DNA of 28,352 nt from Sphaeroforma sirkka (lineage: Eukaryota > Opisthokonta > Ichthyosporea > Ichthyophonida): assembly GCA_001586965.3 (NCBI GenBank), contig LUCW03001752.1:1-28352 (forward strand), in the 5' to 3' direction. The notes beneath the pieces were generated by a model. It ran no database searches. It had not been told where the DNA came from and saw nothing but the letters and a program-made list of their open reading frames with translations. Both the position numbers and the translations under genes were made by a program. Of this stretch, positions 10,447 through 19,958 are shown one piece after another. Positions within the stretch are counted from its first letter, which is position 1, and the number at the start of each line of letters is the position of its first letter.

Positions 10447-10700
10447 TCAGTGCTTAACTTGGACGTCTGGTAAGTCCTTGCAATCCTCTTTGTGCCAACC
10501 GTTAGTACCCTTGCAAGTAGCACACTCTTTCATATAGTGTCCAAAATCTGGCTTGCCTGGTGCACACTTAACAGGGTCGTGTCTACCATTCCACTTGCCA
10601 TTACGTTTTGTGAGGTTGTAACCACACTTCTTGCAAGGCGCTCTCACCTTCTTATCACCTTCGGTTCGGTAGAAGTAGAGCCAGTACCCCCCCTCCAGTA
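10447..10700 (-). pseudogene. Family B gag zinc-knuckle region
   Basis: A basic Cys/His-rich segment has CKKCGYN followed by a second cluster, CATCKGTNGWHKEDC (C-x2-C-x6-H-x3-C). This departs from the canonical retroviral C-x2-C-x4-H-x4-C knuckle but fits a nucleic-acid-binding role at the gag end. A run of seven C at about 10687-10693 breaks the frame from the upstream gag. Confidence 0.6.
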
Positions 10701-12360
10701 GTAGTGCGAGGTTTCTTAGTACTACGCGCAGTATTAGTCTCTACTGCGTTTCGCTTAGTGGGCTGGGTGTAGCTCGTGGTACTAAGTACTCTAGTAGAGG
10801 AATTGGTATGCTTGTGTACTATCTTCTCAAAGACAGACCAAGGCATAGATCGCAACATCACCATAGGCGATGATGTCATCATTGACTTTCTTAAAGAGGT
10901 TAGCTCCCAGAGTCTCCATCATCTGACAAATTAATAAATATTCGCCAGTATAGGTACGACCACCCATCCGAGTATTCATATGTGTCATATGAGCTAGAGC
11001 ACCTCGAATAGTGGTATCGTTCGCAAAGAACTTGCGAGACTCTAGAAGTTCACGGTCACGTGCATCTTCAAAAAAGGTGTTAAGTATATTATCACGCAAC
11101 TGGTGCCAGGGTAGGGCTTTCCAGTTGGGCTCATGAGCCTTCAAGATAGTTCGCCATTCACCTGGCTCACAGAAATGAATAAAGGCATTCATCATCTGCT
11201 TATCCCTAAGGCTGGCAGACTCCTTAAGTTGGTCGAAGGCCTTCAGTGTCTCCACTGTACTCTCATTAGTAGAGAAATCGACCTCAGCCTGCGCGTTACC
11301 TAGCTGCTTTATAAAGCTTGGTTCTAAGTGTTCACGAGGCTCATGCTCAGTGCTACGGGCTGTTAGTGCCAAGATGGTGTCTATTTCCTTTCTCTTGTTA
11401 TCGATTAGATAGCGAATGTTATCCGCTTTCCTATCGTCAAGGTCAGAGTCATTCAATAGACGGTCCTCAAGGACTTGCATACCAGAGCGTAATAGCCTGA
11501 GACGAGTATGTCTGGTTCTCACTTCCTCATCCTCAGGATTAGAGCGGGAACTCTCTAACGAGGTACTGGTGTAGCGATTGCCAAAATCGTGATTACCAGG
11601 GTTAGTTGGCAAATGAGGGTCGATATTACGAGGATGGTAAGCCTCATCGAGTTCCATACGATCATATCCTCTGACAGGGTTAGGTTTGTCAAGAGGATGG
11701 TCGATGGTAGCATCAGAGCTATAGAGATTAAATTTTGAAATATTATCTCTCTCGCCAGTGGTAATTGGCTTAGTGGTAAACATACTGGCTGGTAAACCAG
11801 TAGGTCTCGGGTTCGAAACCCGGCCCGAAATTTTTTTTCTTCTTCGGTATAGGAAGAATATCAGCCAAGTGGGACACGATAGAGGGGTCCACAACTGCTG
11901 CTGCCGCTAGCTCCTTCAAGAGCGCTTCAGTGCGGTTCAATTGGCGTTGAGATTGAGAGGATCCAGCCACTCGTTGTCGAGTTATGGCGTCCTCAGCTTC
12001 GGCCCCAAGATTTGAGCTGAATGGAATGGCTTCTCCATCGATGGCGAAACCGAAATTTTCGGACAGGTCCAATACTTCCTTTTCACGCCGGATTTGTGCT
12101 GGAGTGTCCTTTAGATGTGGAGTTATAATGCCCCCGACATTCGTATCCACGAATTTTCCAGCCTTTCGACGTTTATCCCCAATATTTGACGGCACGTGGT
12201 CAGGGGGGGCAAGCTGGGGTCCTGAGCTTCACTCCTAGGTGATACACGGACGCTGGCGAGCTTTCCGCGGTAGTAGATACCTCTTCTTCCAAGGCTTTAG
12301 GATCCGACGAGTCATCCTCAGAATAATCCTCTGTACCAACCTCAGAATTTGCTTCCCAAC
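10700..12360 (-). pseudogene. Family B gag (capsid-type polyprotein), several frames
   Basis: The 5' part is acidic (near 12250-12350: SEVGTEDYSEDDSSD). It is followed by a region with a KKKK run, then a mostly helical, charged stretch with capsid-like composition (for example FCEPGEWRTILKAHEPNW near 11150), and a basic Thr-rich end leading to the zinc cluster. The frame breaks at a C7 run (about 12210), at an A8 run (11831-11838, minus strand) and near 10860. No ATG can be fixed because the 5' leader and 5' LTR are missing: family B sequence ends at about 12360 against a relic of an unrelated gene. The gag assignment rests on position and the zinc cluster, not on a recognised capsid motif. 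Confidence 0.65.
11759..11838 (+). ncRNA. tRNA-like sequence with A box, B box and T8 terminator
   Basis: On the plus strand an A-box-like TGGCTTAGTGG (11766-11776) and a perfect B box GGTTCGAAACC (11810-11820) are spaced as in a tRNA gene. A good T arm forms (CGGG, TTCGAAA loop, CCCG). A 6-bp anticodon-like stem (TACTGG/CCAGTA) has an 8-nt loop, and T8 (a Pol III terminator) follows at 11831. The acceptor 5' strand does not pair with CCCGAAA, so this is not an intact tRNA. It may be a tRNA-derived SINE head or a decayed tRNA. It lies antisense inside family B gag, exactly where gag changes frame. Confidence 0.6.
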
Positions 12361-12732
12361 AGTAGTTACAAACCAGTGTTAAACTAAAATACGTTGTTTA
12401 GTCAGTTAGCAATTTACTCACTATTGAAAATGAAGCAAATTTCAACGATCGATGCTATAAAGCCTTAGCCTCGTGTGCTATTGAGATGACCATGTACCGG
12501 CTTTTCAGTCACCAACCAGTGTTCTAGCGGGTTTGTTGTAGACACGGTGAAGGATTTAGTCTCTCTTGTGGCTGTCTCGAAGTACAACAGTCTATGTTGT
12601 AAACCCTCGACGTGTGCCGGGATTTCACTTATTAACCAGTGTTCCACCTGCGCATTAAGCAATTCAGTTATTGTTGGAGACGAAGCAAATTATAACGAAT
12701 CCCGTAAAGCTTCGACCTGTGCCGGGGGGTAG
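12361..12732 (+). pseudogene. Relic of the Cys-rich tandem-repeat gene
   Basis: Plus-strand translation gives pieces such as LCCKPSTCAGISLINQCST and an upstream LTIENEANFND, closely matching units of the large gene at 25237-28352, which lies on the opposite strand. About three monomers are present, with frame breaks and a missing Cys doublet in the last unit (SRKASTC where RCCKASTC is expected). It is a decayed, dispersed fragment with no start or stop of its own. About 30 bp near 12380-12410 resembles the family B LTR rather than the repeat. Confidence 0.75.
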
Positions 12733-12738
12733 AAATAG

Positions 12739-13644
12739 TTGTGCGCGATCAGAAGAAAAAGAAACAGATCATATCCCGACTTAAACGATCACACATCAAA
12801 AAGGAAGAATCGCATTGCTACTCCCCACTTCCCCACTGAATACATTAAGAACAATAAGAAACGAAAGACTCTCGTACCCGGGGCTATGCCGTCGTTTACT
12901 CCAGTTCACTTACAACCGAAAACAACGTCTAGATCTACAATTACACCTTCTGACCGAGCTTTCATGCAGTTCTTGCGTAATAATGGAATACTCACAGCTA
13001 CGAGCAGTAAAAAAACACTGAAATAACACCATTCCATCGTACTGTTCATGAACTTAAGATACTCACACTGGAACAGACAGCCGTGATAACACATAAGCCA
13101 TCAGCAATTATAAAAACTTGCAGAGATAATGACAGCAAATATTTGAAATACCTTGAATGTTTGAAATACCTTGGGGAGAAACTTGTTCATGAGGTATGGT
13201 GCTATGCTCAAAAGTGATAAGATACCAGTTCTATACATGTATGATAAAGGTCTGACGGATAGGTATGAATTAGAAAGGAATAACGTTTGCGTTGTGTCCC
13301 CGAGATAAAAACAGAACAACCAAATCGTCTTTGAGCGAAGACGTACTGTTGCCGATCGCAATGTAGCGCGCGAGAGGTGCAATATTGAACGCTCTATGGA
13401 AGAGCTGGAAAATTATGCAGCCTTTGACACAAAATACAGGCATATAACAGCATCTGAGATAGTTTTGGCGGACAAAGAAGCCCAGTGTGTACGTGGCTTT
13501 GTGAATCTATAACCACAAAGCCATAACTGGCAAGTTGCAATGGCAAAGCGTGATACTGAAATGAAGAAGAGAGATGATCAAAATGATACAAAGAATAGAG
13601 CGAATATATCCGGAAATGAAGATGGTATTGTGACAGAATTCTAA
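12739..13644 (+). CDS. Unidentified small basic protein, probable three-exon gene (copy 1)
   Basis: Coding-like frames succeed one another. Exon 1 contains IRRKRNRSYPDL, then MPSFTPVHLQPK (an ATG at 12886 is a possible start), then, after a one-base slip in an A7 run (13009-13015), FHRTVHELKILTLEQTAV, to GAG at 13193. A GTATGG..ACAG intron (13194-13314, 121 bp) removes an in-frame TAA and joins exactly in phase to NNQIVFERRRTVADRN. A second GTACGT..AAAG intron of 60 bp (13489-13548) would bypass another TAA and lead to RDTEMKKRDDQND, with a stop at 13642. AATAAA follows at 13651. No family is recognised; the protein is Lys/Arg/Glu-rich and largely helical. Without the second intron, the protein stops at 13510. 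The A7 slip could be a sequencing error. Confidence 0.45.
13134..13622 (+). repeat. Direct duplication, copy 1
   Basis: This 489-bp segment, from ACAGCAAATATTTG to GGAAATGAAGATG, recurs at 13796-14287 in the same orientation with very few differences (for example GCATCTGAG against GCATGTGAG, and GGCGGAC against GGCAGAC). Such identity means a recent event. The unit including the 3' flank is about 662 bp. Confidence 0.9.
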
Positions 13645-13795
13645 AGCTTGAATAAAAATGAATGTTTATGAAATATCATTGATTCCCTTGCAATTTATTT
13701 CCTTCTCGATTGAACAGTAGAATGATATCTATCTTTAAGCCTCTATCTCGCACAGTTTTGGTCTCATTATACAATCTTAATCTCCTATATTCTAA

Positions 13796-14287
13796 CAGCA
13801 AATATTTGAAATACCTTGAATGTTTGAAATACCTTGGGGAGAAACTTGTTCATGAGGTATGGTGCTATGCTCAAAAGTGATAAGATACCAGTTCTATACA
13901 TGTATGATAAAGGTCTGACGGATAGGTATGAATTAGAAAGGAATAACGTTTGCGTTGTGTCCCCGAGATAAAAACAGAACAACCAAATCGTCTTTGAGCG
14001 AAGACGTACTGTTGCCGATCGCAATGTAGCGCGCGAGAGGTGCAATATTGAACGCTCTATGGAAGAGCTGGAAAATTATGCAGCCTTTGACACAAAATAC
14101 AGGCATATAACAGCATGTGAGATAGTTTTGGCAGACAAAGAAGCCCAGTGTGTACGTGGCTTTGTGAATCTATAACCACAAAGCCATAACTGGCAAGTTG
14201 CAATGGCAAAGCGTGATACTGAAATGAAGAAGAGAGATGATCAAAATGATACAAAGAATAGAGCGAATATATCCGGAAATGAAGATG
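13796..14287 (+). pseudogene. Duplicated 3' part of the unidentified gene (copy 2), cut by an LTR
   Basis: This is a near-identical second copy of 13134-13622. It includes the GTATGG donor, the ACAG acceptor and the exon with FERRRTVADRN. It lacks the 5' part, and its last exon is cut at AATGAAGATG by the family B LTR starting at 14288. The sequence just upstream is pyrimidine-rich and ends CTAACAG, so a 3' splice site may precede it. It is probably not functional alone. Confidence 0.7.
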
Positions 14288-14712
14288 TGTAGAAATACGG
14301 CCTCCGGTCAGTCTAAAATATCAAGATCAATTGAGATAATACATTGGTTTTTTTATTTGTATTTTAAATAATTTAGTACAAGCTCTTTTTCCAATATTTC
14401 CAAAGTGTTCTAAATTCACTTTGATGGCTCCAATAGCCTGAGTATTTGGTATGACTCATCTACTTGGACCTATTTGAGACATTAGTAGATGTAGGATATT
14501 ATAAACTAAATTTTATAATCTCCGAACTACTACTTATAGATTTTGGTCCTCCCGCCAATCTCAAAATCCAATAAGTCTTTTTCTTTTTTTTTAACTTTTC
14601 TTCAGATGGAACTTTTTATTTATATCAGCTAATGTATTAACGTGACTTACGTTATTATGTCTATTTACAAATTAGGCAAGTGGTCATGAACACTTAGTAC
14701 TTCTAGTGAAAA
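14288..14712 (+). repeat. Family B 5' LTR, truncated (plus copy)
   Basis: The segment starts TGTAGAAATACGGCC like the full LTR at 18406 and follows it for about 425 bp, to CTTCTAGTGAAAAT. There it jumps directly into RT sequence. The last ~170 bp of the LTR, the primer-binding site, gag, protease and the start of RT are deleted. A short AAAT overlap at the junction suggests microhomology-mediated deletion. Confidence 0.9.
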
Positions 14713-14715
14713 TAA

Positions 14716-16413
14716 ATCGAAGATTGGTTAAAACAGGGTCTAATTAAAATCAATTATGATGCAACCCCAGTTAACTTAGCTCTCTTAGCGGTCGATCAAT
14801 ATAAATCTGATGGAACGTTTAGTAAAACAAGAGTAGTACTAGACCTGTCGCCAATCAACAAACTAATTCCGCAACATAGTTTTCCCTTACCTAAGATAAG
14901 CGAGATACTACGCAAAATGGAGGGTGCGACTATCTTTTCCAAGGTAGACTTAAAAGCGGCATTCCATCAACTACAAATATATGAGCCTCATAGGAAATAC
15001 TTTTCCTTTACTTGGCAAGGTAAGAAGTACCAGTTTAAAGGTGCACCTGAAGGCTTACACATGTTACCTTCTTTCTTCCAACAAGTTATGATGGAACTAT
15101 TTGCGGACCTGTCGTATAACGTATCAGTCTATTTAGATGATATAGTTATCTTTACAAAGACAGCACATGAACATGCTAAACTCGTTAAAGAAGTCTTAAA
15201 GCGACTTAATCATGCTAAACTTAAGATTAACGAAGACAAGTGTTCTTTTGCTAAAGATACTATACACTTACTTGGCTACAAAGTATCTGCAGCAGGGGTA
15301 GAAATTGATCCTGGCAAGAAACAGTTTCTGTTGGATTTATCAACACCAATTACTGGAAGAGATGTGAACTCTGTGTGTGGGTTTGTTAACTTCTTCTCGG
15401 ATTCGGTACCGCATCTTTCTCATTACTTAAAGCCTTTAAGTCACCTACGGCTGCACAAAGAACCTTTGGGAAAGCTTTGGACTAAAGAATGTGATGATGC
15501 ATTTAAACTAGTTAAAAGTAAAGTAATGGACGCACCCATCATGCAGTACCCTGTGGATGGTGTCCCATTCCAAGTAGCAACCGACGCTTCAGATCGAGCG
15601 GTGGGTGGAGTGCTTTACCAAACGATAAATGGTAAACCGCGCTACATACAATTCTTTAGCAAGAGTTATAATAAGAGTCAACGGAATTACCCTACCGTTA
15701 AACAAGAGCTCCTTGCTATAGTTACTGCGCTAAGACAGTTTAAAGACTACCTTTATGGAAGTTACTTTACTGTCGCCTGTGATCAAAAGTCTTTAACATA
15801 CTTAAAAGATATGAACCCTGATTCACAGTTGGTGAGCCGCTGGCATGACATTATTGCCAAGTTTGCTTTTAATATAACACACATACCAGGAATACATAAC
15901 CATCTTCCTGACATGCTCTCTCGACTTGTGCCCGACTACCAGAAAACAGTCAAGGAGTTATTAGCAACCGATTGGATGCTAAATAAGAAATGGTTTAACC
16001 TCGCTCAATCACGATGGGGTCCATTTACTGTCGATATGTTCGCCGCAGAACATAAGAAACAGGTTTCTGAATATAGGTCGTTGACTCATCCTAAAGGTGA
16101 TGCATTTCAGCTTGACTTATCAAAGCATAATGCGTGGGCTAACCCACCTTGTCAACTTATCGCACAGTTGTTAAATTATGTTAATATTACTAAATCTACC
16201 ATTACGTTGTGTTGTCCCTTACGTAACTCCGACCCATGGATACGTGATTTAATTAATATGATTCAAGACGAACCTATTTATGTCGACTGTGAAACCGACA
16301 CGTTCTTGTATCAGGATCCTATTCTATTAAGAAGACGCCTTGGAAACACACCATTGTTTGTCGCATCGGTCCTGCAGGTACCACTAAGTGGAAACCCTCA
16401 ACCGAATTCTTAG
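14716..16413 (+). pseudogene. Family B RT, RNase H and methyltransferase-like domain (plus copy)
   Basis: The frame is open from 14719 (EDWLKQGLI) to 16413. Counting from the Met at 14917, RT has Asp11 (FSKVDLKAAF) and YLDD at 72-75. RNase H has D223 (ATDASD), E264 (KQELLAIV) and D289 (ACDQKS). PDMLSR lies at 331-336, and the methyltransferase-like domain (VDMFAAE 372-378, NPPC 409-412) follows. A single base missing after residue 466 (near 16315, CAGGATCC where the minus copy has CAGGGATCC) shifts the frame and ends the ORF early. RT lacks its N-terminal part because of the deletion. It is the better preserved of the two copies. Confidence 0.92.
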
Positions 16414-18278
16414 CTAAACTAGAGGAGTCTAAAGAGTTTGAACAAAAGCTCAAGACTCGTACAACACATGCACCCAACAAGATTGCAGTCGAGGTAATGC
16501 CGATTGAAACGGCATTAGATCGGAAAAACATGGAACTAGCTAAGGCCATGGATCAAAGACTCAAAACTCTAAGAGAACCTGAAGCTCGCACTCAACTACT
16601 TAAAGCGCTGCTTAAAGAACAGCCAGGAGTTGCGAAACAACTGAAGAAGATATACGTCAACAATCCAATGTTGTCAATTATGTATCTCAGGAGTCTACCC
16701 CTCCTGATACTGAGGTTGCCCTTTCCAACAGGACTATGGTTCATCCAGCCAGCGTTACGCAGAATCTGACTGACTTAGAGGAGCTCGAAAGTAGAGTTAA
16801 AATTATACATGATTTAACGCATCGAGCATATGAGCATACTTATAAAATGGCTATTCGTGCAGGGCTTGATCACCCGGCGCTGAAAGAAACCATACGTGAA
16901 GTATACCGACGCTGTACTGATTGTGAAAAGAACCAGATCAAGCGATACGGTTGGGCACCCCAAAAAAAAGTGTGACAGAAGACCAACCGATGCGCCGAGT
17001 CATAGTCGATTTGGTTAAACTCCCGCGATCCAAGCATACTGGCGATGTATATATCTGTCATTTCTTATGTGTGGCTTCGGGCTATAACTTGCTTTATGCA
17101 ATACCGAACAAACGTCCACAAACAGTGGCAGAATTATGCTATCACGTCTTCAATGACTTCGGTTTCCCCGAGTACTATGTTCTGATAACGGTAGTGAGTT
17201 TTGTACCGACGTAATGGAGGCACTTATACTCGTATCAGGCATGACCCATAGGCGTGGTGTTCCTTACAAACCTCAAACGCAGGGTGCAAATGAGACACGT
17301 CATAGAGAACTTAAGAAACTCTTGCGTACCGCACTAGACGACGTTGAGGATATGTGGCCTTATCATTTGAAATGGGTTCAGACTCAAATGAATAACTGCA
17401 TGAATCCTCAAACTGGAACACTCCCGTTTCACTATTTCTTTGGCCGCTATAGTGAATTACAAGCAACGTTTGATAAAACTGCGCCCGAGAAACACGCTAC
17501 CCCGTGGCTACAAAAAAGATCGAGCATATGCAGAACGTTGTTTACCCCTGTTTACTCGAGCACAAAAAATCGCGTTCTACTTAAAGCGTATGACCGATGG
17601 AATAAAACTAAGAACATTGTTCAGTTCAAAGTCGGCGATTACGTTAACATTATAAATCGAAACGCCAACGTTACCGAACTCTCTTCTAAGACAATAGGAC
17701 CTTATGTTATTTCCTACCATGATGAGAAGAGTGATACTCACGAAGTGAATAACATTGATGGTACTAGCGCAACCAATCTAGGCACTCACCGTATCCCTAC
17801 CTCCGAACTCTCATTCGCTCGCTCATTTGATTCTGATGTACCAGTTATGGAGTCACAAGTCAAAGATATAATTGACAAAACATCCGAAGACGGTTATACT
17901 TACTACAAGACCCGTTTCGTGGATGGTACAGTAGCTTGGCTAACCTCCGATGCATTTCGTGAATCTCGCGACTTTCTTCGTATCTTTAATAAGAAATGGA
18001 ATAAGCGTTTACATAAGAACACACGAGATAAACGAAAAGGGTTTCCTCAGGTGACTACAAACCCTGACGGATCTGAAATTCCCTATTTGCCACTTACTTC
18101 TTACGTGACTAAACTTTCTGATCTGCTTACCAACAGTGCAGAAAATTGTTCAAACTTACTTACTAATGAAGAACAGCCTTTGGCTATTACCTTACCAAAT
18201 AATAAACGTAAGGCGCCTACATCGGAAATGGTTACTGGACCAAATACTAAACGACATAGAGTACAACATGAGTCTTGA
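16414..18278 (+). pseudogene. Family B integrase and C-terminal chromodomain-like region (plus copy)
   Basis: The order is a Lys/Leu-rich linker (LAKAMDQRLKTL), zinc-binding integrase end (CTDC near 16915), core Asp in VDLVKLP, second Asp in SDNGSEF (17183), Glu in GANETRHRE, FKVGDYVNI near 17630, chromodomain-like tail near 17880-17990, and TGA at 18276-18278. Breaks lie at about 16650 (two extra bases), at the A8 run near 16962-16969, and at TTTCCCC 17163-17169; two slips in A-runs near 17510 and 17565 cancel each other. From 17170 to the stop the frame is otherwise open. Confidence 0.9.
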
Positions 18279-18388
18279 ACTCGTACATATAGGCACATAC
18301 TTACTCGATAAGCCATGACCGGAACCGTTTTTACTTTGGTTTTCGCTTTACCAACTAGATCGTATCTTAACGTACGTTCGTAGTTCTA

Positions 18389-18405
18389 AAAGCTACTGGG
18401 GGCTA
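18389..18405 (+). promoter_or_regulatory. Polypurine tract of family B (plus copy)
   Basis: AAAAGCTACTGGGGGCTA lies directly before the TGTAG that starts the 3' LTR. It matches the minus copy at 6095-6110 but has five G in place of four. Confidence 0.7.
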
Positions 18406-19003
18406 TGTAGAAATACGGCCTCCGGTCAGTCTAAAATATCAAGATCAATTGAGATAATACATTGGGTTTTATTTGTATTTTAAATAATTTAGTACAAGCT
18501 CTTTTTCCAATATTTCCAAAGTGTTCTAAATTCACTTTGATGGCTCCAATAGCCTGAGTATTTGGTATGACTCATCTACTTGGACCTATTTGAGACATCA
18601 GTAGATGTAGGATATTATAAACTAAATTTTATAATCTCCGAACTACTACTTATAGATTTTGGTCCTTTTTCTTTTTTTTAAAAAATCCAATAAGTCTTTT
18701 TTTTTTTTTTTAACTTTTCTTCAGATGGAACTTTATTTATATCAGCTAATGTATTAACGTGACTTACGTTATTATGTCTATTTACAATTTAGGCAAGTGG
18801 TCATGAACACTTAGTACTTCTAGTGAAAATTATTCAATAAAGAACAGCTAGAGGTACGCCCTGTGTGATCGAGGATATTTAGGCTCTTAACAAGAGGCGG
18901 TCCCGATCATTCTTACACAAGCTACCACTGCTAAATCTAACTGACTAAATTGTATTTTAGTTTAATGTAGTTTGAAACCTAGTAATTTCCATCGAAGTTT
19001 ACA
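18406..19003 (+). repeat. Family B 3' LTR (plus copy)
   Basis: This is a full-length LTR of 598 bp from TGTAGAAATACGG to AAGTTTACA, with AATAAA at 18836-18841. It matches 5501-6094 in reverse complement. Near 18666-18686 a CCCGCCAATC stretch present in the other LTRs is replaced by T/A homopolymers. No 5-bp target duplication is found around 14288 and 19003. Confidence 0.93.
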
Positions 19004-19067
19004 CACTTGTACTTGAGGTGTCGGACGTATTGTGACTACGTCTCTAGTCTGATATGTATTCTGCCTC

Positions 19068-19277
19068 TGTAAACTTCGATGGAAATTACTAGGTTTCAAA
19101 CTATATTAAACTAAAATACAATTTAGTCAGTTAGGATTTAGCAGTGGTAGCTTGTGTAAGAATGATCGGGACTGCCTCTTGTTAAGAGCCTAAATATCCT
19201 CGATCACACAGGGCGTACCTCTAGCTGTTCTTTATTGAATAATTTTCACTAGAAGTACTAAGTGTTCATGATCACTT
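19068..19277 (-). repeat. Family B LTR fragment, inverted
   Basis: The terminal 210 bp of the LTR (from TGTAAACTTCG, plus strand) are repeated here in the opposite orientation to the adjacent 3' LTR, with only 64 bp between them. The fragment ends abruptly against family A gag at 19278. It may be what is left of the 5' LTR of the minus-strand B element. Confidence 0.88.
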
Positions 19278-19958
19278 AAGTGTTCACTGGTGGCGCCTGT
19301 GCCTGGCACCCCACACAAGTCGTTGGTACCGTAGGTTGGGGCCGTTGAGTCCAATTCTGCGTTTGTCGTCTACTCATGTTTGGGTTGGGGTGGCTATTGG
19401 TGTCATCGCGACTTCCATTGGTCGAAGGGCCCTCCCGTTTGTTGCGACCCTGGAAACGTGCTGTCTTATGTTGTTGTGCATCCTGAATATCAGGGCTCAA
19501 CAGCTGTATAAGCTCGTGTGTCTCCATCAGTTGGCATTTGGGATGAAACTGTAGAGTACGTTCATACGTACGTCCGTTGAGAGCTTCTTCAAACAGTTGT
19601 ACAATGCAGTGGTTCACTAAATTCTGTTGGACGTCGGCATCTGTCTGGCACCGTTCACGTGCCCTCCTGTGTGGTTCTCCATGAGCTGTGTCATTTGTTT
19701 CATAAGAGGAGTGTGCTTGTTCCGACATTGGCCCTTTGCTAACTTGCAAAACACGGGATCGACAGTGGCTTGTGTTTTGCAAGTTAGCCAAGGGCCAATG
19801 TCGGAACATGCACACATAGCCAAGGCCAATGTCGGATATTTGATCTGTAGCTGAGGTGTGTATGTCTTCAACCGTTCAGAATTGTCGCGGATGTAGTCCA
19901 GTGTTGATTTCTCCGCCTTGAAGTAAGATAGTACCTTGTGAAACCATGTAAGGTTCCC

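Noticed and set aside
11759..11838. Intact tRNA gene
   Set aside because: The acceptor stem does not pair and the anticodon loop has 8 nt, so only a tRNA-like element is supported.
13101..14254. Minus-strand frames repeated at 13101-13591 and 13785-14254
   Set aside because: They are antisense to the better supported plus-strand exons; their repetition is due to the direct duplication.
14283..19008. Target-site duplication around the plus family B copy
   Set aside because: The bases before 14288 (AGATG) and after 19003 (CACTT) do not match.
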